From: Streptomyces sennicomposti
GTDB lineage: Bacteria; Actinomycetota; Actinomycetes; Streptomycetales; Streptomycetaceae
Reading direction: 5' to 3'
DNA length: 64,000 bases
Assembly (NCBI RefSeq): GCF_019890635.1
Contig: NZ_JAIOAB010000003.1
Location: 62,001 to 126,000, forward strand
Shown here piece after piece: positions 1 through 7,564 of this stretch; the first letter of the stretch is position 1, and each line of letters opens with the position of its first letter. Below the pieces are notes generated by a model. It was not told the origin of the DNA. It worked only from the letters and a program-made list of their open reading frames with translations, and searched no databases. A program made the translations under genes and the position numbers.

Positions 1-532
1 CGCACAGATAGCCGCCCACGCTCCAGCCCACGACCAGGTAGAACGACGACAGCCCGTCGAAGTCGCCGGCGGAGGCGGGGGCCACGTCCACCGTCCGCAC
101 CGTGCGGCCCTCGGCCTTCTCCGCCGCCCCGACGATCTTCTCCAGGGTGGTGGCGAGGGCGGTGCCGCCGCCGGAGGCGACCAGGAGCGTGTCGGTGGCG
201 CCGGCCGGGGCGACGACCAGCGCGCCGTCGAGGTCCCGGTGCAGGATCTGCCGGCGGGCCGCCGCCTCGTCGGCCACCGTGCGCGGGTCCAGGGGCGCGC
301 CGGGCAGCCGCCGCAGCCGGTCCGCCGTCTGCCCGGCCACCGCCCGGGGCGCCGCGACGCCGAACGGCACGTCCGCGGGCTTCGGCTTGTGCAGCGCGCC
401 CACGTAGGAGGCGATGAACAGCAGCTGGAGCGCGAGCACACCGAGGACGAGCAGCGAGGCCCGGGGAGTGACGGCGTCCCTCAGCTCCTGGCGGAAGGAG
501 GGGTGGTGCCGGTGGGCGTGGGGGTGGCTCAT
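1..532 (-). CDS. Membrane protein, ABC-2/YhgE or DUF3533-like, 3' end outside window
   Basis: Only the first 177 codons lie in the window; the gene runs off the left edge. The N-terminus is His-rich (MSHPHAHRHH) and is followed by one clear membrane segment at about residues 26-47. A mixed, mostly extracytoplasmic region with Pro-Ala-rich stretches comes next. This layout (short cytoplasmic tail, one helix, large outer loop, later helices) is seen in YhgE/Pip-like and DUF3533 permease-type proteins. The start is the ATG at 530-532, preceded by a GTGAGGG-type ribosome site. The later membrane segments needed to confirm the family are missing, so the family is an inference. It is divergent from dnaE2. 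Confidence 0.6.
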   Translation of the reverse strand, partial: MSHPHAHRHHPSFRQELRDAVTPRASLLVLGVLALQLLFIASYVGALHKPKPADVPFGVAAPRAVAGQTADRLRRLPGAPLDPRTVADEAAARRQILHRDLDGALVVAPAGATDTLLVASGGGTALATTLEKIVGAAEKAEGRTVRTVDVAPASAGDFDGLSSFYLVVGWSVGGYLC

Positions 533-703
533 GCCCTCACGCTGCGTGGCGGCGGCCGTTCCCGCAGGCGGAAGACACCCGAACGGATGACCGTACGGGC
601 GAGCGGCGCCGGGCCGCCCGGGGACGCCCGAGCGCCCGGCCCCGGGACACGAGCACCCGGGCCGGGCGGGCGTTTGCGCAGGTCGGACACGCCCGCACGG
701 TTG

Positions 704-719
704 TCGTACGCATGTTCGA
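704..719. promoter_or_regulatory. LexA (SOS) box-like site, upstream copy
   Basis: The sequence TCGTACGCATGTTCGA matches the actinobacterial LexA box TCGAAC-N4-GTTCGA with one mismatch. It lies about 80 bp before the dnaE2 start and 45 bp from a second box, and could serve both divergent genes. Confidence 0.6.
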
Positions 720-748
720 GGATGGGGGTATGGTGGTGGTGAGGTAGT

Positions 749-764
749 TGGAACTGATGTTCGA
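749..764. promoter_or_regulatory. LexA (SOS) box, proximal to dnaE2
   Basis: TGGAACTGATGTTCGA carries a perfect GAAC-N4-GTTC core and differs from TCGAAC-N4-GTTCGA at one outer base. It sits 36-51 bp before the GTG start of dnaE2, where LexA would block transcription until DNA damage. DnaE2 genes are established SOS members in actinobacteria. Confidence 0.75.
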
Positions 765-799
765 GAGCCGCTGTCGGCTCACAGGTGCGGGAGGTGCGT

Positions 800-3700
800 G
801 TGCCGGGTTTCACGCATCTGCACACCGTCTCCGGGTTCTCCCTGCGCTACGGCGCCTCGCACCCGGAGCGGCTGGCCGAGCGCGCCGCCGAGCGGGGCAT
901 GGACGCCCTCGCCCTCACCGACCGCGACACCCTCGCCGGCACGGTCCGCTTCGCCAAGGCCTGCGCGACGGCGGGCGTCCGCCCCCTGTTCGGCGTCGAC
1001 CTGGCGGTCGCCGAGCCCCGCCCCGCACCCCCGGCCGGCCGCGCCGCCGTACGGCCCGACGGCTCAGTGGCGCGGCGCCCGGCGCCCGCGTGGCCCGCGG
1101 GAGGCGACGGCGCCGTACGGCCCGAGCGGCGCCGGACACCGGTGCGCGGCGGCGCCTTCGTCGACGAGTCGGCGCCCCGCGTCACCTTCCTCGCCCGGGA
1201 CGGCGCCCGCGGCTGGGCCGATCTGTGCCGTCTGGTCACCGCCGCCCACGCCGTCCCCGCGGACACCCCGCTGCTCGCCTGGCCCGACAACCACGCCGAC
1301 GGCCTCACCGTCCTGCTCGGCCCCGACTCCGACGTCGGCCGGGCGCTGGCCGCGGGCCGCCCCGACCGGGCCGCGCGGCTCCTCGTCCCCTGGCGCGAGG
1401 TCTACGGCGACGCCCTGCGCCTGGAGGCCGTCTGGCACGGCCGCACGGGCACCGGCCCGGGCTCCCTGCGGCTGGCCGCCCGCACCGTCGGCTTCGCCGC
1501 CGAGCAGCGGGTGCGCCCCGTCCTCAGCAACGCCGTCCGCTACGCCGACCCCGGCCAGGGACCGGTCGCCGACGTGCTGGACGCCGCCCGCCGCCTGGTC
1601 CCGATCGAGGCGGCCGGCGAGCTGGACTCGGGGGAGGCCTGGCTGAAGGACCCGGGCGCCATGCTGCACGCGGCCGAGCGGATCGGCGAGGCCGCCGGCT
1701 TCCGCCGCGACACCGCCCACCGCCTGCTGGAGCAGACCCGGGCCACGGCCGCCGAGTGCCTGGTCGACCCGGAGGACGACCTCGGCATGGGCGCCGTCCA
1801 CTTCCCCGAGCCGCACCTGGTCGGCGCCGGCCGCCGCACCGCCCAGCGCACGCTGGCCTCCCGGGCCGCGGCCGGCATGGTGCTGCGCGGCTACGCCGGC
1901 CGGCGCGCCTACTGGGAGCGGATGCACGAGGAGCTGGACGTCATCGCGTACCACGGCTTCGCCTCCTATTTCCTCACCGTCGCCCAAGTGGTGGACGACG
2001 TACGGGAGATGGGCATCCGGGTCGCCGCGCGCGGCTCCGGCGCCGGCTCCCTCGTCAACCATCTCCTCGGCATCGCCCACGCCGACCCGGTCGAGCACGG
2101 GCTGCTGATGGAGCGCTTCCTGTCCAAGCGACGGTTCGTGCTGCCCGACATCGACATCGACGTGGAGTCCGCGCGCCGCCTGGAGGTGTACCGGCGGATC
2201 ATCGGCCGGTTCGGCGCCGAGCGGGTCGCGACGGTCGCCATGCCGGAGACGTACCGCGTCCGGCACGCCGTCCGGGACGTGGGCGCGGCCCTGTCCATGG
2301 ACCCGGCCGAGATCGACCGGGTCGCCAAGTCCTTCCCGCACATCCGCGCCCGCGACGCACGCGCGGCCCTGGAGGAACTGCCCGAACTCAAGGCGCTGGC
2401 GGGGGAGAAGGAGCGGTACGGCAGGCTCTGGGAGCTGGTCGAGGCGCTGGACGCCCTGCCGCGCGGGATCGCCATGCACCCCTGCGGGGTCCTCCTGTCC
2501 GACGCCTCCCTGCTCGCCCGGACGCCGGTGGTGCCGACCAGCGGCGAGGGCCTGCCCATGTCCCAGTTCGACAAGGAGGACGTGGAGGACCTCGGGCTGC
2601 TCAAGCTGGACGTGCTCGGCGTGCGGATGCAGTCGGCGATGGCGCACGCGGTCGCCGAGGTGGAGCGGGCCACGGGGGAGCGGATCGACCTGGACTCCGT
2701 GCCGCCGGGCGACCCGGCGACGTACCGGCTGATCCGCTCCGCCGAGACGCTCGGCTGCTTCCAGATCGAGTCGCCGGGCCAGCGCGACCTGGTGGGGCGG
2801 CTCCAGCCGGACACCTTCCACGATCTCGTGGTGGACATCTCCCTCTTCCGGCCCGGGCCGGTCGCCGCCGACATGGTGCGGCCGTTCATCGAGGCGCGGC
2901 ACGGGCGGGCGCCGGTGCGCTATCCGCACCCGGACCTGCGGGAGCCGCTGGAGGAGACGTACGGCGTCGTCGTCTTCCACGAGCAGATCATCCACATCGT
3001 GCACCTGATGACCGGCTGCGGCCGGGACGAGGCGGACCGGGTGCGGCGCGGGCTGTCCGACCCGGAGTCGCAGGGACGCATCAAGGTGTGGTTCGCCCAG
3101 CGGGCGGCCGAGCGGGGATACGGTGCAGAAACGATTCAGCGCACCTGGGAGATCGTCGAGGCGTTCGGGTCGTACGGCTTCTGCAAGGCGCACGCGGTGG
3201 CCTTCGCCGTGCCGACGTACCAGTCGGCGTGGCTGAAGGCCCATCACCCGGCCGCCTTCTACGCCGGACTGCTCACCCACGACCCCGGGATGTACCCCAA
3301 GCGGCTGCTGCTGGCGGACGCGCGGCGGCGCGGGGTGCCGATCCTGCCGCTGGACGTGAACCGCTCGGGAGTCGCCCACCGTATCGAACTGGTGTCTGAA
3401 AAGGGGGAACCTGAAGGGGGCTGGGCGCCGGGAAGGGCCGAGGGGGCCGCGCGGTGGGGACTGCGGCTCGCCCTCAGCGACGTGCACGGCATCAGCGAGG
3501 CCGAGGCGGCGCGGATCGCGGCCGGCCGGCCCTACGCCTCCCTGCTCGACTTCTGGGAGCGGGCCCGGCCGAGCCGCCCGATCGCCGGCCGGCTCGCCCA
3601 GGTGGGCGCGCTGGACGCGTTCGGCGCCAACCGCCGCGACCTGCAACTGCACCTGACCGAACTGCACCGCGGCGCCCGGGGCGCGGGCGGCGGCCAGCTC

Positions 3701-4462
3701 CCCCTGGCGGGAGGGAGGAAGACGGCCGCCGCCGGGCTGCCCGACCTGTCCGACGCGGAGCGGCTCAGCGCCGAACTCGGGGTGCTGTCCATGGACGCCT
3801 CACGCAACCTGATGGACGACCACCGGGCGTTCCTCGACGAGCTGGGCGTGGTCTCCGCGCGCCGCCTGCGCGCGGCGCGGCACGGCGAGACGGTGCTGGT
3901 CGCGGGCGCCAAGGCGGCCACCCAGACCCCGCCGATCCGGTCCGGCAAACGGGTCATCTTCTCCACCCTGGACGACGGCACCGGCCTGGTCGACCTGGCC
4001 TTCTTCGACGACTCCCACGACGCCTGCGCGCACACCGTCTTCCACTCCTGGCTGCTGCTGGTGCGCGGAGTGGTGCAGCGGCGCGGCCCGCGCAGCCTCA
4101 GCGTGGTGGGCGCCGCCGCCTGGAACCTCGCCGAACTGGCCGAACTGCGCGCCAAGGGCGGCCTGGAGGAGGTGGCGGCCCGGCTGGCCCGCCCCGGCGG
4201 ACCGCCTCAGGGCGCCCCGGCCGACGGCGACGGCGAGAGCGACGACGGCGAGGGCGCGCGCCGGGCCCGGCTCGCCGGATCGGACGGACGCCCCGCGCCC
4301 GCCGGTTCCGCCGCGCCCGACCCGATGGACACCGCCCGCGGACGACGCATCCGCATGTCCACCGGCTACGAGATGCATCCGTGGGCGGACCTGCGACCGG
4401 CGGGCGAAGGGCCCGCCAGCGGAAGGAAGTTGTGGCACCAGAGTCCAGGGAGTGCGGGATGA
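800..4462 (+). CDS. dnaE2: Error-prone DNA polymerase III alpha subunit DnaE2
   Basis: This 1220-residue C-family polymerase does damage-induced translesion synthesis. It opens with a PHP domain (PGFTHLHTVSGFSLRYG), which contains a low-complexity Arg/Pro insert at about residues 75-120. The palm motif PDIDID at about residue 449 supplies two catalytic aspartates. The C-terminus has an HhH region (residues ~880-940) and an OB-fold-like segment (about 1000-1120), followed by an acidic low-complexity stretch. The GTG at 800 was chosen because GGGAGG lies just upstream and the protein then begins PGFTHLH as DnaE2 proteins do; GTG codons at 785 and 794 are alternatives. The stop overlaps the next gene as ATGA. 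Two LexA-like boxes upstream imply SOS control. Confidence 0.95.
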   Translation: MPGFTHLHTVSGFSLRYGASHPERLAERAAERGMDALALTDRDTLAGTVRFAKACATAGVRPLFGVDLAVAEPRPAPPAGRAAVRPDGSVARRPAPAWPAGGDGAVRPERRRTPVRGGAFVDESAPRVTFLARDGARGWADLCRLVTAAHAVPADTPLLAWPDNHADGLTVLLGPDSDVGRALAAGRPDRAARLLVPWREVYGDALRLEAVWHGRTGTGPGSLRLAARTVGFAAEQRVRPVLSNAVRYADPGQGPVADVLDAARRLVPIEAAGELDSGEAWLKDPGAMLHAAERIGEAAGFRRDTAHRLLEQTRATAAECLVDPEDDLGMGAVHFPEPHLVGAGRRTAQRTLASRAAAGMVLRGYAGRRAYWERMHEELDVIAYHGFASYFLTVAQVVDDVREMGIRVAARGSGAGSLVNHLLGIAHADPVEHGLLMERFLSKRRFVLPDIDIDVESARRLEVYRRIIGRFGAERVATVAMPETYRVRHAVRDVGAALSMDPAEIDRVAKSFPHIRARDARAALEELPELKALAGEKERYGRLWELVEALDALPRGIAMHPCGVLLSDASLLARTPVVPTSGEGLPMSQFDKEDVEDLGLLKLDVLGVRMQSAMAHAVAEVERATGERIDLDSVPPGDPATYRLIRSAETLGCFQIESPGQRDLVGRLQPDTFHDLVVDISLFRPGPVAADMVRPFIEARHGRAPVRYPHPDLREPLEETYGVVVFHEQIIHIVHLMTGCGRDEADRVRRGLSDPESQGRIKVWFAQRAAERGYGAETIQRTWEIVEAFGSYGFCKAHAVAFAVPTYQSAWLKAHHPAAFYAGLLTHDPGMYPKRLLLADARRRGVPILPLDVNRSGVAHRIELVSEKGEPEGGWAPGRAEGAARWGLRLALSDVHGISEAEAARIAAGRPYASLLDFWERARPSRPIAGRLAQVGALDAFGANRRDLQLHLTELHRGARGAGGGQLPLAGGRKTAAAGLPDLSDAERLSAELGVLSMDASRNLMDDHRAFLDELGVVSARRLRAARHGETVLVAGAKAATQTPPIRSGKRVIFSTLDDGTGLVDLAFFDDSHDACAHTVFHSWLLLVRGVVQRRGPRSLSVVGAAAWNLAELAELRAKGGLEEVAARLARPGGPPQGAPADGDGESDDGEGARRARLAGSDGRPAPAGSAAPDPMDTARGRRIRMSTGYEMHPWADLRPAGEGPASGRKLWHQSPGSAG

Positions 4463-5433
4463 CTGTTCTCTGCGTACGTTTCCAGCTGTCCCCGATGTAC
4501 GAGGCGGCCCTGCCGGGGCTGCTCGGACTGCTGGAGGAGTTCACCCCGGTCGTGGAGGCGCTGCCGCCGGACGGGGCGCTGGCCGATCTGCGCGGCGCCG
4601 AACGGTACTTCGGGCGCGGCGCGGTCGAACTGGCCTCCGTGATCCGGGTCCGCTCGCTCGCCCGCTACGGCGTGGACTGCCTGATCGGCGCCGGACCGGG
4701 GCCGATGCTGGCCCGGATGGCCCTGCGCGACGCCCGGTTCGGCCGCACCCGCGCGGTGCCCGGCGACCCGGCCGCCGTCGCGGAGTTCCTCGCCGAGCGG
4801 CCCGTCGTCGCGCTGCCCGGCGTCGGCACGGCGACCGCCCGCACCCTGGCCGAGTACGGCCTCGACACCCTGGGCCGGGTCGCCGCCGCGCCCCTGTCCA
4901 CGCTCCAGCGCCTGGTCGGCGCGAAGACGGGCCGCGAACTGCACGAGAAGGCCAACGGCGTCGACCGCGGCCGGGTCGTCCCCAACGCCGTCTCCCGCTC
5001 GCTCGCCGCCGAACGCCCCTTCGACCGCGACGAACTGGACCCCGACCGGCACCGCAGGGCGCTGCTGTCGGCCGCCGGGGAACTCGGCGCCCGGCTGCGC
5101 GCCGTCGGCAAGGTCTGCCGCACCCTGACCCTCACCGTGCGCTACGCCGACCGGTCGGCCACCGTCCGCAGCCGTACCCTGGCCGAACCCACCGCCCACT
5201 CGGCCGCGCTGACCGGGGCCGCCTACGGCATGTACGAGGCGCTGGGCCTCCAGCGCGCCCGGGTCCGCGCGCTGGTCCTGCGCGCCGAGGGCCTGACCTC
5301 CGCCGAACAGGCGTCCCACCAGCTCACCTTCGACCCCGTCGACGAGAAGGTGCGCCGGATCGAGGAGGTCGCGGACCGCGCGCGGGCCAAGTTCGGCCCC
5401 CGCGCGGTGATGCCGGGCACGCTGGCCGCGTGA
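4459..5433 (+). CDS. ImuB-like, catalytically dead Y-family polymerase homologue lacking the fingers
   Basis: The protein has 324 residues and is translationally coupled to dnaE2 by ATGA. The helix and strand LLEEFTPVVEALPPDGALADL (residues 24-44, shown in part as VVEALPPDGALADL) align with the palm segment that normally carries SIDE, but read PPDG, so the catalytic Glu is gone. The N-terminal DMDAFFASVE motif is replaced by VRFQLSP, and the roughly 80 residues of fingers that should follow are absent. The HhH thumb (LPGVGTATARTL, about 115-126) and little finger remain. A QLTFD motif at 288-292 sits where DinB proteins carry the beta-clamp motif. By analogy with mycobacterial ImuB it probably recruits DnaE2 to the clamp rather than polymerising. 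No imuA' is present nearby. Confidence 0.85.
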   Translation: MTVLCVRFQLSPMYEAALPGLLGLLEEFTPVVEALPPDGALADLRGAERYFGRGAVELASVIRVRSLARYGVDCLIGAGPGPMLARMALRDARFGRTRAVPGDPAAVAEFLAERPVVALPGVGTATARTLAEYGLDTLGRVAAAPLSTLQRLVGAKTGRELHEKANGVDRGRVVPNAVSRSLAAERPFDRDELDPDRHRRALLSAAGELGARLRAVGKVCRTLTLTVRYADRSATVRSRTLAEPTAHSAALTGAAYGMYEALGLQRARVRALVLRAEGLTSAEQASHQLTFDPVDEKVRRIEEVADRARAKFGPRAVMPGTLAA

Positions 5434-5450
5434 CCGCCGCTCGTACACGG

Positions 5451-5825
5451 TCAGTTGGCCCACGGCGGGGTGAGCACGGTGCCGTCCGCCAGGTGGGCCC
5501 GCAGGCCCGTGGAGGTGGTGACCCAGGAGACGGCGGTGCGGTCCGTCGGGTTCTCCACGGTGAGCGTCGCACCGGCGTTGACGATCACGGTGTCGCCCGC
5601 GGTGACGCGCTCGGTGCGGTCGTCCAGCGTGATCAGGAGTTCGCCGTCGAGCAGATGGAAGATCTCCTCGCGGGTGACGGTGTGCGCGGGCGCCCTGGTG
5701 CCCGCGGGGATCTCGCCGCGCCAGGCGCACAGCTCCCTGGCGCCGGTGCGCGGGGCGGCGTACGAGACGAAGCGGGCGCCGTGGATCTCGTGGGTGACGG
5801 CGTCGGACGCGCGGACGACGGGCAT
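5451..5825 (-). CDS. Cupin-domain protein
   Basis: This 124-residue single-domain cupin resembles small cytoplasmic cupins. The first cupin motif reads PAHTVTREEIFHLLDGE (about 46-62), with one candidate metal-binding His and two Glu. The second motif (GDTVIVNAGATLTVEN) lacks the usual His, so metal binding may be weak or altered. It is divergent from a MarR regulator, and twin palindromes lie between them, so it is probably the regulator's target. The substrate cannot be told from the sequence. The ATG at 5825 follows a GAGGAG-type site. Confidence 0.8.
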   Translation of the reverse strand: MPVVRASDAVTHEIHGARFVSYAAPRTGARELCAWRGEIPAGTRAPAHTVTREEIFHLLDGELLITLDDRTERVTAGDTVIVNAGATLTVENPTDRTAVSWVTTSTGLRAHLADGTVLTPPWAN

Positions 5826-5890
5826 GGGGGCTCCTCAAGGGTGGGTGGTGGCCGGGAAAGGGCCGGGAAAAGGTGAGCGGTGCCGGAGAA

Positions 5891-5909
5891 TGGTCAAGCT
5901 GCTTGACCA
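5891..5909. promoter_or_regulatory. Palindromic MarR operator, copy 1
   Basis: TGGTCAAGCTGCTTGACCA is an almost perfect palindrome with arms TGGTCAAG and CTTGACCA. It lies between the divergent cupin and MarR genes and is repeated 34 bp away, about three helical turns. Confidence 0.75.
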
Positions 5910-5924
5910 AGCGCCTCGGTAATA

Positions 5925-5943
5925 TGGTCAGGCTGCTTGACCA
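5925..5943. promoter_or_regulatory. Palindromic MarR operator, copy 2
   Basis: TGGTCAGGCTGCTTGACCA differs from the first copy at one base. Its centre is 34 bp from the other centre and 37 bp before the GTG of the MarR gene, consistent with autoregulation and control of the cupin gene. Confidence 0.75.
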
Positions 5944-5970
5944 TTTCGTCAAGGGTGTTTCAATGCCTCC

Positions 5971-6417
5971 GTGCAGAACTCCGAGGCCATGGCCCTGTCC
6001 GCCGCCCTGCTCGCCGTCGCCGGCGAGCTGACCCAGCGCATCCACGAGGGCGTCGTCGCCCGCGGCTTCGAGGGACTCCGGCCCGCGCACGGCTTCGCGT
6101 TCGCGCGGCTGTCCCCGGCCGGGGCGACCGTCACCGAGCTGGCCGCCCATCTCGGCGTCACCAAGCAGGCGGCCAGTCAGCTCGTGGACGAGATCGTGCG
6201 CAAGGGGTACGCGGAGCGCCGCCCGCACCCCGAGGACGCGCGGGCCCGGCTGATCGTGCTGACCGAGCGCGGCCGGGCGTGCACCCGTGCCGCCGAGGAG
6301 TCGGCCGCCGACGCCGTACGGGCCTGGGGCGAGGTCATCGGGGAGGAGCAAGTGCGCGCACTGGGGCGGGAGTTGACGCGCCTCGCGCCGTACGGTCCGA
6401 TCCGGCCCACTTGGTGA
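5971..6417 (+). CDS. MarR-family transcriptional regulator
   Basis: The protein has 148 residues. The winged helix-turn-helix is seen at about residues 48-95 (VTELAAHLGVTKQAASQLVDEIVRKGY, shown in part as VTELAAHLGVTKQAAS), followed by the wing with PEDARARL. The GTG at 5971 is the only in-frame start that leaves the operators upstream. MarR proteins bind as dimers to palindromes such as the two found just before this gene, so repression of itself and of the cupin gene is likely. The ligand is unknown. Confidence 0.85.
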   Translation: MQNSEAMALSAALLAVAGELTQRIHEGVVARGFEGLRPAHGFAFARLSPAGATVTELAAHLGVTKQAASQLVDEIVRKGYAERRPHPEDARARLIVLTERGRACTRAAEESAADAVRAWGEVIGEEQVRALGRELTRLAPYGPIRPTW

Positions 6418-6615
6418 CGGTTCGTCAGGGGCACTACCTCACGTCGCTCACCCGTCACCGGTCGCCCCCCGGAGTTTTTACCGACGCGTAACTTCACAGT
6501 TGCACTACTCGTCCGTAACTTGACGAGTGAACAGCATCCTCGTGATCCGGATCACAGGGCTCAGTGCCGTCGCCATGCCGTCGCACCTCCCCTCGAGCCG
6601 CAAGGAGATCACCCG

Positions 6616-7485
6616 ATGCTGCCCCTCAAGCGCGCCCTGAGACACCTGGCCGCCCTGCTCCTGGCCGCCGCCGTCGCCACCGTTCCCGCCACCGCGGCCC
6701 ACGCCTCCACCGCCGCCTCCGCCCCGTCCCACGGCTGGAACGACTACAGCTGCAAGCCGTCCGCCGCCCACCCCCGGCCGGTCGTCCTCGTCCACGGCAC
6801 CCTCGGCAACTCCGTCGACAACTGGCTCGGCCTCGCCCCGTACCTGGAGGCCCGCGGCTACTGCGTCTACTCCCTCGACTACGGCCAGTTGGACGGCGTC
6901 CCGCTCTTCCACGGCCTCGGCCCCATCGACCGGTCGGCCGAGCAGTTGTCCGCCTTCGTCGACAAGGTGCTCGCCGCCACCGGAGCCGCGAAGGCGGACC
7001 TCGTCGGCCACTCGCAGGGCGGCATGATGCCCCGCTACTACCTGAAGTTCCTCGGCGGCGCCGCCAAGGTGAACGCCCTCGTCGGCATCGCGCCCGACAA
7101 CCACGGCGCCACCATCAGCGGCCTGACCAACCTGCTGCCGTACTTCCCGGGCGCGGAAGGCCTGATCTCCGCCGCCACCCCGGGCCTGGCCGACCAGATC
7201 CCCGGCTCGGCCTTCCTCACCAAGCTCAACGCCGGCGGCGACACCGTGCCCGGCGTGCACTACACGGTCATCGCCACCAAGTACGACGAGGTGGCCACGC
7301 CCTGGCGCAGCCAGTACCTGACCGGGTCCGACGTGCGCAACGTCCTGCTCCAGGACCTGTGCGCGGTGGACCTGTCCGAGCACCTGGCGATCGGTCTGAC
7401 CGACCGCATCGCCTTCCACGAGGTGGCCAACGCCCTCGACCCGGCGCACGCCACCACGACCAACTGCGCGTCCGTCTTCAGCTGA
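6616..7485 (+). CDS. Secreted alpha/beta-hydrolase lipase (class 2 type)
   Basis: The 289-residue extracellular lipase/esterase has a Sec signal peptide (residues 1-~31, ending ATAAHA). An oxyanion segment VVLVHGTLGN (~55-64) follows, then the nucleophile elbow GHSQGG at about 133-138 with the catalytic Ser in the middle. Asp and His partners are expected near KYDEV and the C-terminal DLSEHLAI. Four Cys in the mature part suggest disulfides. The ATG at 6616 follows AAGGAG at 6602-6607. It is convergent with the LPMO gene across a strong terminator. The chain length of the substrate is not predictable. Confidence 0.88.
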   Translation: MLPLKRALRHLAALLLAAAVATVPATAAHASTAASAPSHGWNDYSCKPSAAHPRPVVLVHGTLGNSVDNWLGLAPYLEARGYCVYSLDYGQLDGVPLFHGLGPIDRSAEQLSAFVDKVLAATGAAKADLVGHSQGGMMPRYYLKFLGGAAKVNALVGIAPDNHGATISGLTNLLPYFPGAEGLISAATPGLADQIPGSAFLTKLNAGGDTVPGVHYTVIATKYDEVATPWRSQYLTGSDVRNVLLQDLCAVDLSEHLAIGLTDRIAFHEVANALDPAHATTTNCASVFS

Positions 7486-7513
7486 CGCCGGCACACCCAC
7501 CGCACATCTGACC

Positions 7514-7548
7514 GGGGCCTGTCCGGCCTGAGCCGCCGGACAGGCCCC
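7514..7548. terminator. Bidirectional intrinsic terminator between lipase and LPMO
   Basis: A perfect 14-bp stem (arms GGGGCCTGTCCGGC and GCCGGACAGGCCCC) with a 7-nt loop lies between two convergent genes. There is no U-tract, as is usual in Streptomyces. Confidence 0.85.
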
Positions 7549-7564
7549 GCGTTCGTGCGGCCGC

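Noticed and set aside
748..3399. Long open frame overlapping dnaE2 in another frame
   Set aside because: It is Arg/Pro/Gly-rich without domain signatures, while dnaE2 in the adjacent frame has clear motifs and coding bias.
1064..3667. Long antisense open frame across dnaE2
   Set aside because: A shadow frame created by high third-position GC; no ribosome site, start context or recognisable domain.
5903..5925. TTGACC ... TAATAT as the marR promoter
   Set aside because: The spacing between the hexamers is only 11 bases, too short for a sigma-70 promoter.
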